This document shows, one piece after another, positions 48,701-60,700 of a stretch of DNA of 64,000 bases (positions are counted from its first letter, which is position 1; the number at the start of each line of letters is the position of its first letter). Origin of the DNA: Stichopus chloronotus (taxonomy: Eukaryota > Echinodermata > Holothuroidea > Aspidochirotida > Stichopodidae). A program made the position numbers and the translations under genes. The stretch spans positions 38,973,937-39,037,936 of the forward strand of contig CM037830.1 in the NCBI GenBank assembly GCA_021234535.1, given 5' to 3'. The notes under the pieces were generated by a model that saw only the letters and a program-made list of their open reading frames with translations, ran no database searches and was not told the DNA's origin.

Positions 48701-51700
48701 TCAGTGCCGCAGTCTCATGGTGAACGTTGTTAGAAACACAACTCATTTTTAGCACATTGTTTTCTTATTTGACCAGTATCTTGTACTTTAGGTACAGTAG
48801 TGCTTTGTCTATTGATCTGCAAACACTAATACCACTCATCTATCCAGACTCATCAGTACACTTGTCTTTGGCTTGGCCATTAAAATTCAAAAGGACAGAG
48901 CCCCCTGTCGGCTTTTCTTTTCTGGGAGTAAAAACAAAAAGACATCAGGAATGAGCAGGAGTGTTGTCAGTATTGGGGACTTAACATGAATTCATGAGTT
49001 TTAACATGAACTTGTTGAACATTTTCCTTGGATTGTGATGGTCACAGATGGCCTTTAATGGTTTATAAACTCTCTGTATTGGGACCTTTCTGATTGTTTG
49101 CTAATCCACTGTACAAACTCAAGCAGTTTGTTATTACATACCAGCAGCAGCTAAATATAACAACTCTGTTTTTTTTGTGCTGTTTGTCTTGTGTGTTTCA
49201 GAACCAACTACTGGACCAGACACACTTCAGATGTTTTATCTGAGTTGTTTGATCCTACAGAATGTTGGTGCACTTTGAAGGGTCAGAGGCCATCTACTTT
49301 ACAAACAACATTGAAGTTTGTTGGTCAAAAGATCTTGTTGTCATCAAGAACAAATTTGGACACTTATTCCACTGTGATCAAATTCACAGCTAGTTTACAT
49401 TTTTGTTGACTGTTCCTTTAGTGCAGCTCATGTGTCAGGTTCTACTTGATCAAAGTGGTGAAAGCTTACCAAGCATGCTGTTTTAATTCTTCTGATTGTT
49501 CTCGTCATGTTACACATTGAATCTTCCTCCTACAAGACAGCCTACTTCTTAATCAAGGAGTTTGTAACAGTTTTCAGTGGTGATAGCTACGCAACAAAGT
49601 TGTCATACTCATTGGGACATAGCACAAACATGGATCATGCTACAGTTTGTTAGATCTTCTCAAATGTTAGTTTATTCTTGTTTCATAAATCAAAGACTTA
49701 TGTTTGCCACCAGATAGCTTTGTGTATTGCTTCAAGATTTATGGATGTGTGTAATTTCTTCGTTCATTTTGAGAAAAGCAGGGATTGGTTTTTCATTATC
49801 TGACGCTTCTTCAGGGTTTCAAACCAGTGTCTATTGATTTTGAAATCTATTGTGGGCAACTGTTGTATAGTATGCTGGCAATGTCTCAGCAAGGAAATGG
49901 CAGCCCACGTCTTATAATCCGCAGGAACAAAAGAAGAGCAAAACGAATTTACATTTCCAGGTCACATAGGCTAGAATTGCTAACTCAAAAACTGCTTTCA
50001 GGTGATGCTGGTAAGTATTTACATGTCAAGTAATTGGACATTAGTATGAGACTTTATGAAACTTGATGTGGGAAGAAGCAACAAAGGATAAAAACAGACA
50101 ACAAGTATCTTTCACAATTTGCAAAGCAGTGCTTAATTAAACCTTTTGAAAAGTCTTAATTTGCAAGTAAAAAAAAAGGTAATGTGCTGCAATTGTTTGG
50201 AATTGCATAGCAGTTTAACTTCTTCACTGATGTATCAACGAAGGGCTCAACATCTGATAAATAACCCTTGTTTCTAGAAAAATATGATTGGAGCTGTTTG
50301 TGTTTTAACTGTTCATACTCGTTCTTTATATTTTTGTTTATGGAATGTTGAATATATATACTACAATACAGGTGAGTCATGTCACAGTGACTGTTCCGTT
50401 GTCTGATCATGGTATCCCTTATAAGCAGTTTCTGTAAGAAATGTTGTTTGTGTAATACTTCTGTTATTACGTGTGGCTACTAATAAAACATTATAGACCG
50501 AATGATAACCTGTACATCAAAACTGTTCGAACTGCAAATGTCTTGAGTCTTAATGTAGCAACATATGAATGCAAAGTTTCATTTAATAGTCAAGATGCAC
50601 ACACTAGAATTGCATTCTTCCTCAACTTCACACTTCACTACAGTATCAGAAGAAACCAGTGCACTGCACCACACATTACCTGAGTACACCTGAGGACGTA
50701 TACTACATACTTCCTCATGCTAATGGTGTGATTATGTTTATGTTGGTAATGCATCGACATCTGTCTCCGCAAGTCTGTAGCTGTCTGCATTGTGACCTGC
50801 ACACTGTATTGGCATCACCATGAAACTTTGTTGGTGGTAGACCAATTATCATTAATGACTCTGTGTTTGAAGAATGTCTTAGTTGTATGCAACTATTTTA
50901 AGATTATCTGCTTACATATTATGGTTTTCTATTGGCCATCAAAACTACCTCATTCTCTGAAAGTCAAACAGAGCTGTTGTTTCAGTAAAACATTACTATG
51001 CAGTTACCTCAATGTTAAAATGCTGATTTCTTGTAATTAAATACTATTTATTGATCATAACTATGGTAGTTTGTAACAACAGTGCTAAATTTATTTGCTT
51101 TCTTGGAATTCTGACCTACTGTGAAAAAGCAGATTGATCAAGCGCGTATATGTTTTTCACTCTAAGAAACTACTTATTTGGATAATTTATTCAACAGCAC
51201 CGTGAAAGAAGAAGAAAATCAAATGTACCATGCATCAATAAAACAGTTTAGTTTTGGCACATCTCTTCACAAAGTCACAATAGTATCCAGTTACAAGTTA
51301 GGCTATTTCTTCAGTACAGTCTCAATTAAACTTCATTTTATGTAGTTCAGCACTTGTCAGAGTTGCTATCCTCAGAAAAGCAATGTCCAGTAGTGTTCAA
51401 ATCTACGTTTACTTGCAAAGCTATATAGCTTTTACAAGGCTATGAAACATTCTAACAGGATGTAGGTCTAGGCATAGTCGCAATGAATCCTGTTAGAAAG
51501 TGTCAGGTGATCAATTGTGAGACAATTATTTTCATGCTCACATCCTGTGTACCTGCTAGTGGTAACATGCCTACTACTTCATCTTTTTGTAACTCAAGCA
51601 ACTCTTTAAAAATTTTCTTCTGGAATGAACTGAAAATAATGTACATCCTGGTTGCCCATGGATGGCAATCAGGACTGTTGTCGAAACCTGCCTCTGCCTC

Positions 51701-54700
51701 TACTTCTCCAGCCTCGAGGGGCCCGGAAGTCTCGAGTTCTCCATACATATAGTGTAACAAGCCTCTGTTCAACCCTGATAGCAATGATGAGTAGCTTTAT
51801 AACCTGATCCTTTGCTACCACTATGAGTACTAGTGGTTTATCTATAAGGTCCTTTGAAACAAAAACTTTGCATTGTTTATAAATCCCTTTGAAGAGGTTG
51901 GGGCACATATTCCTTGTCATATACTTTCGTAGCCCTGTGGAAATGTGAATTTCTGATTTTTATGTATTTTGTAAAATGTTTTTAATATAAATCTGTCCTG
52001 AATACTGAATAGTTGCATAGCAGCAAAATGTTTTTGTTTTCAGTTTTGTCCAGCATGAAATTGTTAAATTAAAATCCACAAATTGTAGTGACTCAAGTTG
52101 AAAGGCAAACAAGGGTAAGCTTAGCCTTAGAGGCCATCCTGCTAGAATTGATTTCAAGAGTACTGACTTTGAGCAAACTCAAGTGAATGCATTAGTGAGC
52201 AAAGGGTAAGTATAGTCACTTGTGAATATTCACAGTGAGTTGTGGGAAGGCACAGTCCCATGCTACCTATGGATTGTATACTCCTGCTCTGAGGTGACTT
52301 GTAGCTCTGTTAGAATCAGTAACCTGAGTTTACTTAATAGAACTGATGAAGATCTTTTTGCTGACAGTCCTGCCAAGGAATGATTCATAATTGAGCTCCA
52401 TGATTTTCATTTTCCCTTCATCTGATAGTCTGTTAGCCTGCTGTGTGTTTAATTCCAATTGTTCTTCTCTCTTCCTTAGATTACAGGTATCGGAAGGATG
52501 AGATCTTTAAAAGGATGAAAATTTCCACTTTTGTGACTCTGGTATGTTGACGTAACATTTTGTGTTTATAGTGTAACTGCCCTTTGTAACATCAACAAAG
52601 GTCACATTTGTTGGTTTCTGGACTCTTGGCTATTGACAAGTTTTGACAGTTAGGGATTTATGTTTTATCATGTTAATCAGGATTGCTGCTCAGATGTACC
52701 AAGGTTTACAGAGGATCTGTAATAATGTAGCTATTAGTAAACACAAAATTTGCCCTGATTTTCAACATAACTTCAATCACAAGTAATCATCATTGTTGTT
52801 CAGAGAATAATGATGGTTGTGTTGGCAGTGATGTGATGTTTATGATGGTTATGCTAGTGATGATTGTGGTCAGGCTGTCACTAATGATGGTGGAGCTGGT
52901 GATGATGATGATTAGGCTTGTGAAACTGGGGCTTTTACTGGTAGTGATAATGTTGGTTATGCTACAGTTATGATTACTCTGACATTGTCCGTCAGGGACC
53001 TGAATACTCAATGCAAACACTAATGTGCTGATCATGAATAGGGTAAGGCTATTGATGATAATGATACCTCTGCTAGTGATACTAATGATGGTGGCATTGG
53101 TAGTGATAATAATGGTTATGCTAGTGATGATTGTAGTCAGGCTATCATTGGTGATGTTGTACTGAGCATAATTAAGGTTAGGCTAGTTAGTGATGATTGG
53201 GTTAGAAGTGATAATGATTGTTGTGCTAGCGAAAATGATAGTTATATTAGTGTTGATAACAATTGCAAAACGGATGATGATGATGGTTCGGCTGATGGTG
53301 GTGATGGTTATTGATGAAAGTCTAATGACCATGGTAATGTTTTCCATTGTTTTTACAATTGTGTTTGTCCTTCCTCTTTTTGATGTTATGCTGTGTCAAC
53401 CTTGATTGCTGCTAAAATCATTTTTAACTTGTTTAATCAAGATTGATTAATATCTGCTGCAAAGCTGCAAAGCATCAGAAATGAAGTTTGATAAACAGCT
53501 GGAGGAAGTAATATGGACATTTTTACTGTGGTGAAAGTCTTAGTAATGTATGGGTACTTCCTATTTTAGATCAGTGGAGTGAACTTATGTAAAGCTCCAG
53601 GAATAATTATGCCTAAATAAGTTTTTTATCACATGACCTTAAGGCATTTCACAGTTTACCTTCCCTGGAGAATTGAATTCTCAAGGTGTCAAAAAGCCTG
53701 GAGTTATCTGTCAACCAGATACTACTCTAAACAATTTGCACAAAGTGAACCTCACATGTTATTTCTGGTTTTCTATTGTATACAGATACTTGTTAAACAG
53801 AGATCATCTTTGACATGTTTTGTAGCAGTTTGATAATTTTCTGAAACTGATTTCTACTTCATTAGATTGCAATTGATCAGACTGAGGGCAGTCCCTTGAG
53901 TCTTACACAAGGGTGACGGTTGCCTAGCAATTAAGCGACGATTTTTGCAGGATTCAAAAGTTTTGTTGATGATATCCTTTCCTAAGTCACTAATTGGCAC
54001 ATCTCAATCGCTGCTCCAAAGTTTCAAAATTTTTGAATTTTGCTGTGATTGTTGGAAGTAAAATGGAACTGCCAACATGGGTTATTGAGAAATGTTTTTG
54101 TGTACAGATGGGGAATAACATAAGAACAAACCCTGGTGTGTAGTGCTACATAAGTTTGCATAGTTTGAATAATAGAGGAGAGACAACTCTCTATCTCTTT
54201 TATTTTTAAAGGTAATTCAAGTTTATACTATGAAAGAGATGGAACAAGGTATTGATATCGGTGAGTATGCTTATACTGTGAAGGAGATTTAGACTTGATT
54301 ATTAAAGTGGTAATATCGTTATGGAGCTTCTGAACAACTTTTGTATCATGAACATTACATGTTGCCATTTGTCTTGTTATATTAAACTTCCCATAAATCT
54401 TTACCAATATGAACTGTCGTATCTAAGGAGAAGTTTCACATATTGTGATAGTGATGAATTTCGTCCCTTCATATCATTGCGGCATTGATAGTATGAACAT
54501 TTAAAATGACACTGCAGAAACTAATGGATTTTTGCAATTTTTGGTTTTGATAGTAATTGTAACCTTTGCTATCACATGGCAGTGTATGTGTGCATGTGTG
54601 TGTGTATGTGTGTTTGTGATACCTACCTTGTAAACACAATATGTCAAGAAAGGAAGCTTGAAAATATCTGATATGTACTCTCACATTGAGTACAAAAACC

Positions 54701-57700
54701 CTATTGTTTTTGGTAGTGGTCAAAGGTCATTTGGGGTCAACAGGAATCAAAATGTGAAAACTTGTAAACACAATATCTCAAAGAGAGAAGCTTGGTCAAA
54801 TCCCATATTTGATATGTAGTTGCACCACAAGATCCCTATCAATTTTGATGTAGGGTTTTGGTCAACAGGGTTCAAACTGTGAAAACATTGTAAACATAAT
54901 ATCTGAAGAAGGAAAGCTTAGACAGATCTCATATTTAGTATGTAGGTTTACCACATTGAGTACTCTGTTGTTTTTTGTGGAGGTAAAGGTCACTTGAGGT
55001 CAACATAGGTCAATTTGTGAAACGCTTGTAAACAAATGAAGCTTAGACAGATCTCATATTTATTGTATAGGTACATCTCATTGACTACAGGAACCTTATA
55101 TTCTTTGGTAAAGGTCAAATGTCATTTGAGGTCAACATTGGTCACATTATAAAATTCTTGTACACATCATGTATATAGGTGAATCTCATTGGTACAAAAA
55201 CCCTATTGTTTTTAGTGCAGGTCAAAGGTCATTTGAGAACAACAAGGATCAAATTTTGAAAACTTTGCAATCATGATAAATTTCAAGAAAGGAAGCTTGT
55301 ACAGATATCGTACTAAAGCATAAAGGTAGCTTGTGACACGTGGTAATGCAATAATAGCATTATCAAAACCATGATGCATTTGTGCATTCTGTTTTCATCT
55401 GCGGAAAGTATCAGTGACTCTTTCTGCAAACTGTCATACATTGCTACATTATATATTGGATTGTGATGATAGGTTGTGATGATGTATGCTGCTGATCACA
55501 ACATTGCAGATAGACCTTGATTCTCACATTTAAAGCACAGTAGATCATATTCTGGTCAGTCTGAACCTAACTTTCTAGTTTCATCTTTTGAAATTTGCCA
55601 AATGTAGAATGTGTTTTTCAGAGACATCAGTATTATTTTCCTTTATACATGACTGCATGTTTGTGACATTAAACTGAATTGGACTCGGTTTATACATTAT
55701 TGGTAAAGCAGAAATGATCAAGCATATATGTTTTAAACTGGGCAGAAAGACATTAATCTGATTGGACTGAAAGATGCTAAATTGATTTGGCTGAAAGAAT
55801 TAAAACTGATTGGGCTGAAAGATATTAATCTGATTGGGCTGAAAGATATTAAACTGATGGGGCTGAAAGATATTGTTCTTGTGGATATTAGTAATTAAAA
55901 GAGAGTTGACAGATTTTCACAAGTAAAGTAAGAACTTATGTCTCACATGAGAGCTTTCTTCAGTCCTCTCTTAGTGGTTTACATGTTTTGATACATTTAA
56001 ATTGGTGGATTCATGACTCATCATTGAGGGATGCTGTAATGTCGATTTCGGCAGACGTTTTAGGTCCAGAAATTGTTAGCCTCATGACTTGTTGACACTA
56101 AAGATCGATACTCTCATTACACTTCAGTATTGATGATGGATCACACCTGTTATTATGAGCCTCAGTCTGTTTGAATTGAACTCATAGTCTCATATAGAGG
56201 GTTTTACTGTCAACATCAGTCTACACTTGTCATTAATTTCAATGTCAAATTTGTCTCACTCCCATGTTTGCTTAAAATCTATCATATGAAAACTGGAGTA
56301 GTTTAGACATTAACATGTGAAGAGCAGTCGAGAACAGTTGAACATTGTCATTAAGACTGGTGATGGAGTAGTGAGTTAACAGAGATTAAAGTCAACCTCT
56401 TAGCATAGAAGGACAGTGGTATTTAACATGCATAAATAAAAAAAAAAACTCAGGGGTTCAAATGAAAACAGTTTAAACAGATGATTAAATAGATGATTAA
56501 ATAGATGATTAAATGTTAGGTGTAATGAGTGATAGTAAAAACAAGAGAGAGATAAGATGGCAGGAAATTAAAACTCTAAAATATGGTTTATAATCAGAGA
56601 AGAACCAACTTAACCTTATATGGTGTTAAATATTCTGATGAGATGCTAATGTTTTATTTGTGTGAGGAAGGAAGACGAAAAGGAAGGCTTCTAGTAAACT
56701 TTCATTTCCATTTTAATCACACATCAGGTGATGAGGATGGGAGAGGTTCCTCATCAGCTGGTGACAACCATCAGAGTCCTGTACCATCACTACCGTTGGC
56801 AGAAAGAGAAAATGAAGTAAATGGTGGTGATGTGTCTGAAATATCAACAGCTAGATCAACACTTCAAAGGTAACCATAATGAGGAATTGACCGATGATAT
56901 CAGTTTATTCATTCACATCTTATGAGGTCATGTTCATGTAGGGACACACTCGATGGTGATCACTTCATTACAAACAGATTGTGACAAGCATCGTAATGTC
57001 ATTAACTCGGTATCGATTGCATTAGGGTGACACGCATTGTAACGCCATACCTCGGTATGGATTGCATTAAGTTGACATGCATTGTAATGCCATACCTCGG
57101 TATCGATTGCATTAACGAGACACGAATTGTAACGCCATACCTCGGTATGGCTTGCATTAGGGTGACATGCATTGTAACGCCATACCTCGGTATGGCTTGC
57201 ATTAGGGTGACATGCATTGTAACGCCATACCTAGGTATGGATTGCATTAGGGTGACATGCATTGTAACGCCATACCTCGGTATGGATTGCATTAGGGTGA
57301 CAGGCATTGTAACGCCATACCTAGGTATGGATTGCATTAGGGTGACATGCATTGTAACGCCATACCTCGGTATGGATTGCATTAGGTGACATGCATTGTA
57401 ACGCCATACCTCGGTGTGGATTGCATTAAGGAGACACGCATTGTAACGTCATTACCTGCGTATCGATTGTATTAAGGTGACACACATTTTAAGGCAATGC
57501 CTTGCTATTGATTTTATTAAGTTCAGTTTAATCCAAGACAAGGAACATTCATCTTGGTGCTTAGAAATTTTTAACTTTGATCTGAAAGTTAGCCTTTACA
57601 AGAATAAAATATCAGCGTGAATTCATTGAACTTCTTCATTCCATTTTAAAGAAGGGTTCTTCCATAGGACAATTCACTTGTCTTGAAAGAGTTATTGTCT

Positions 57701-60700
57701 CCAACCCTCACCCTTAAACTGAATTAGCATTAACATCACTCAACCTGACTAGCTTCAGCCTGTATCTCACAGTGCAGTACTTCTTTTCATATGTAAGCCT
57801 GTTTGGGTTTAAATTACCTCCAATAATGTGATCTTGAACCAGTGTTTCTGAGCAGACAGTCAAGAGCCACCCCTCAGAGTCTCTGGAATGTTTAGTTATT
57901 GATTGGTTATGTGTCACATGTCACATCTATTTATTAGGTCATTTCAAAATGCTGCTGCTGCAAAACATAGAGAGAGTATTACTGATGTGCTCCAGACTTT
58001 CTCTGATTCATTAGAAGCTTGTTTTCAGTTGCTCTGACCCATCATCACCTACTAGGTGAATACTGTCATCACCTATCTGGGGAATCCTTAACTCTCACTC
58101 ACAGAAAATGCCTCACAGTTCTTTTCTTGCCTTCATTGTCATGAACTGCCCCAATAGAATCCCTCTTTTTTCATTTGCTATCAGTTTATCAACCAGACAA
58201 TGAGCTAGGTCAGTCATTAATGCACTTGAAAACGAAACCTCAAATGACAGATGTCTATGTTGGTCAAATATTGTATCAGCTGTCAAAATATTGAGTTATT
58301 CTGACAGCACTTTGGAAGTATGATAATTATTTTTGATAATTTTGATGTGAAGATACATGTGACCTCAAAGTTATGGTGCTCTTCATATTCATATATATTG
58401 CAATATGAAATATGATATTGCAATTTAATAGTTCTTCAAAATCAGTCAGGATGCCACCATTCTGAGATTGTGATGTCAAAACCTGACCTCTCGTAGTCAA
58501 AAAGCTTTCCCCTTTTCTTTATAATTTATTGTCATTAAGTTTCAACAACTATGCATCAATTCAACTCAAAGTATTGAAAATTTGATCATTGCATGATACA
58601 CCTCAGTAATTCCACACAATATGTGTGCAAGTGTGTGTGCATCTGTGGAAATTACTGGTGTAACAGAAATACATTAAATTCCTGCTATCAGGGTTTATGT
58701 GAATCTTGATTTGACTACATTGCAGCAACATCTCTACACTTCAAAAGTGTGTAAGGAGGAAACAGTATTTTTGAATGAAACTTTGGGAATATGTTTGTCA
58801 AAAACTTTTGCTTCATATTACATAGAGATCTTCCCAATGTTTCATTCTTCTCTGAAAGAAACCACACATCAAAGGTCAAAGCGATTTCAATTTATTATCT
58901 CTGCAAGAAGGCATCAACAGGTCCAACACAGTACTGAATATTAATATATACGACATCATGAGAGGAAGAAACGTGCCACTAGTGATTGAAGTTTATGGGG
59001 TCAAATTACAAACCAAGAAGGAGACTTGGACAGATACCATATATTTAGTCTGTGGATTTAGCATAGTCATTATAATAAAGGTTTTACATTTTAAATGGTC
59101 ACATTATGTTGGATCGTTGGCAGTTGTATGTCACACTGAAAACAAGAAATTAATCTGCTGTGCTTTTTGACCCACAGTCATCATTTTAAACACACTGTGA
59201 TTGCAAAAATGTTCTTTTTCCTATTTCCACAGCCAAATATGTTTAACGTAGATATTACGTTCAGATGTCAACATCCATACATAGAAATTACTTATGTACA
59301 ACATTAAAACTGCAATGAATGTTTCACATTCTGGTTGAATATATGTATGGCAATATCATAGTGTTACTGTGCCACTCATATTTTGATTGTTATATAATGT
59401 ACAAACCATTATTCAGCAATTAATGGTGAGAGTTCCTCCATTTTATTTACACATGTTCTCTTCTTTGGCCTACCAGTGTCATCAGGGGGGTCGGTGAGGT
59501 CGACATTACTGACCCAGATGGAGATGATGATGATGATCTGTCCACACCACGCTCTGATCCTTCCAGTGCCATCCCTTATCTTCTCTTGGATATACGAGAT
59601 CCAGATGAATATGAGAAATGTCACATCATTTCAGGTTAGTCATGTGACTTTGTAATTGGTGCTCTATGTATTTGATGAGGAGAAACTATTAACTGTAATG
59701 AGATTCCACCCCTCCCCTACCCTTTTTTTTTGATGGTTTGTAAAGTGATTTAAAGTGATCTAAACTTTTGAAACAGATTTGTTTCCATTTATCAAAAGTT
59801 TTCAAGTAGAACCAAGGCTCACACCCAGTACAGTGTGATGTGTTACTGGGGACGACACAAATGTCGAAGGATCGAACTACACCATTTTTCAAAAGTCCTC
59901 GTTGTTTTGATCAAGAATTGGTCCTTTGTTTTGTTTGGACTATCAACACATATCTGCTAAGAAGACCATCATTGCGTTGTTTTAAGGTTTGAAAAGTAAT
60001 TGACACCAGTAAAATACACAAGGACACTTTTTGTAACACATGCAAGTCATCCTGACAGATTTTTAACATCACACATTGCCTGAAATGGGAATTATTTTTC
60101 AGGTATTGGTTTATTCATTGTTCATTGTTTTTCTTCAATTTCTTCAACAGCTAAGAGTTACCCGGCTGCTATGCTGTCCAGATCTGTTAATAACTACACC
60201 AATGATATCCTCCAATATGTATCCTTTCAATGTTGTCGTCACTGGAAGAAACTAAATGATGCAGTTTGAAATTAGCAGGAATGCATGCCAAGAAGACCAA
60301 AGTAATGACACGATGGCTCTTAATCTGTTGATAGGAGAGACTGTTAGCCTCAATTTTTCATAATCTGAGCCTTTGGTCCATTACAATGATGTATTTATAT
60401 CCTTAGCCTTACCTACAAACACAGTATGAAGCACAAATGTCTAACATTTTACAGGTCAATAAGTTTTCTTAGCCAAGTTTTCAAAGGACTTAATTAAAAC
60501 AAAAAAAACGTTACCATCATCGTTCAAATTAAATCGAAGCACTATGTGAATGTTCCTTGAAAAATTCAAATTACTCGCAGACATATTTCAGGGCAAGTTA
60601 TTTAATTTCTCCTGTGTTTTTAGCCATACTCCATTTCTTTTTCAACTTTGTTGGTAATCCAACTCTTTTAGCCTTAACTTATTGAATATTGGGTGTTTCT

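Larger units (their letters stand above)
42815..52479 (+). other. CEP41 intron 3 (9.7 kb)
   Basis: AT-rich, with a TG/GAT microsatellite, two-copy duplications and the short repeat at 45.13 kb. An exon-like frame at 49815-50010 with a strong donor (GTAAGT) exists, but its length (196, not a multiple of three) cannot be inserted in CEP41 without a frameshift. Confidence 0.6.

Noticed and set aside
48528..48755. Poly-Ser protein on the minus strand
   Set aside because: The Ser run is the complement of a (GAT)n microsatellite.
49815..50010. Extra CEP41 exon in intron 3
   Set aside because: Good donor (GTAAGT), but the 196-base length would break the phase between exons 3 and 4, and the basic peptide has no CEP41 counterpart.
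51500..51920. Overlapping frames with an Arg/Gly-rich end (RSRGRGRFRQQS)
   Set aside because: Three overlapping frames on both strands share a G/C-rich patch (51690-51740); no domain or exon partner was recognised.
52790..53405. Ile/Thr/Ser-rich and Met/Val-rich open frames
   Set aside because: Products of the GAT/GTGATG low-complexity region.
57002..57389. Overlapping open frames of 126 and 120 codons on opposite strands
   Set aside because: Both are translations of the 45-bp minisatellite; unit length divisible by three keeps frames open without selection.
57000..57525. CRISPR-like array
   Set aside because: The 45-bp units are contiguous, with no unique spacers, and the genome is animal.
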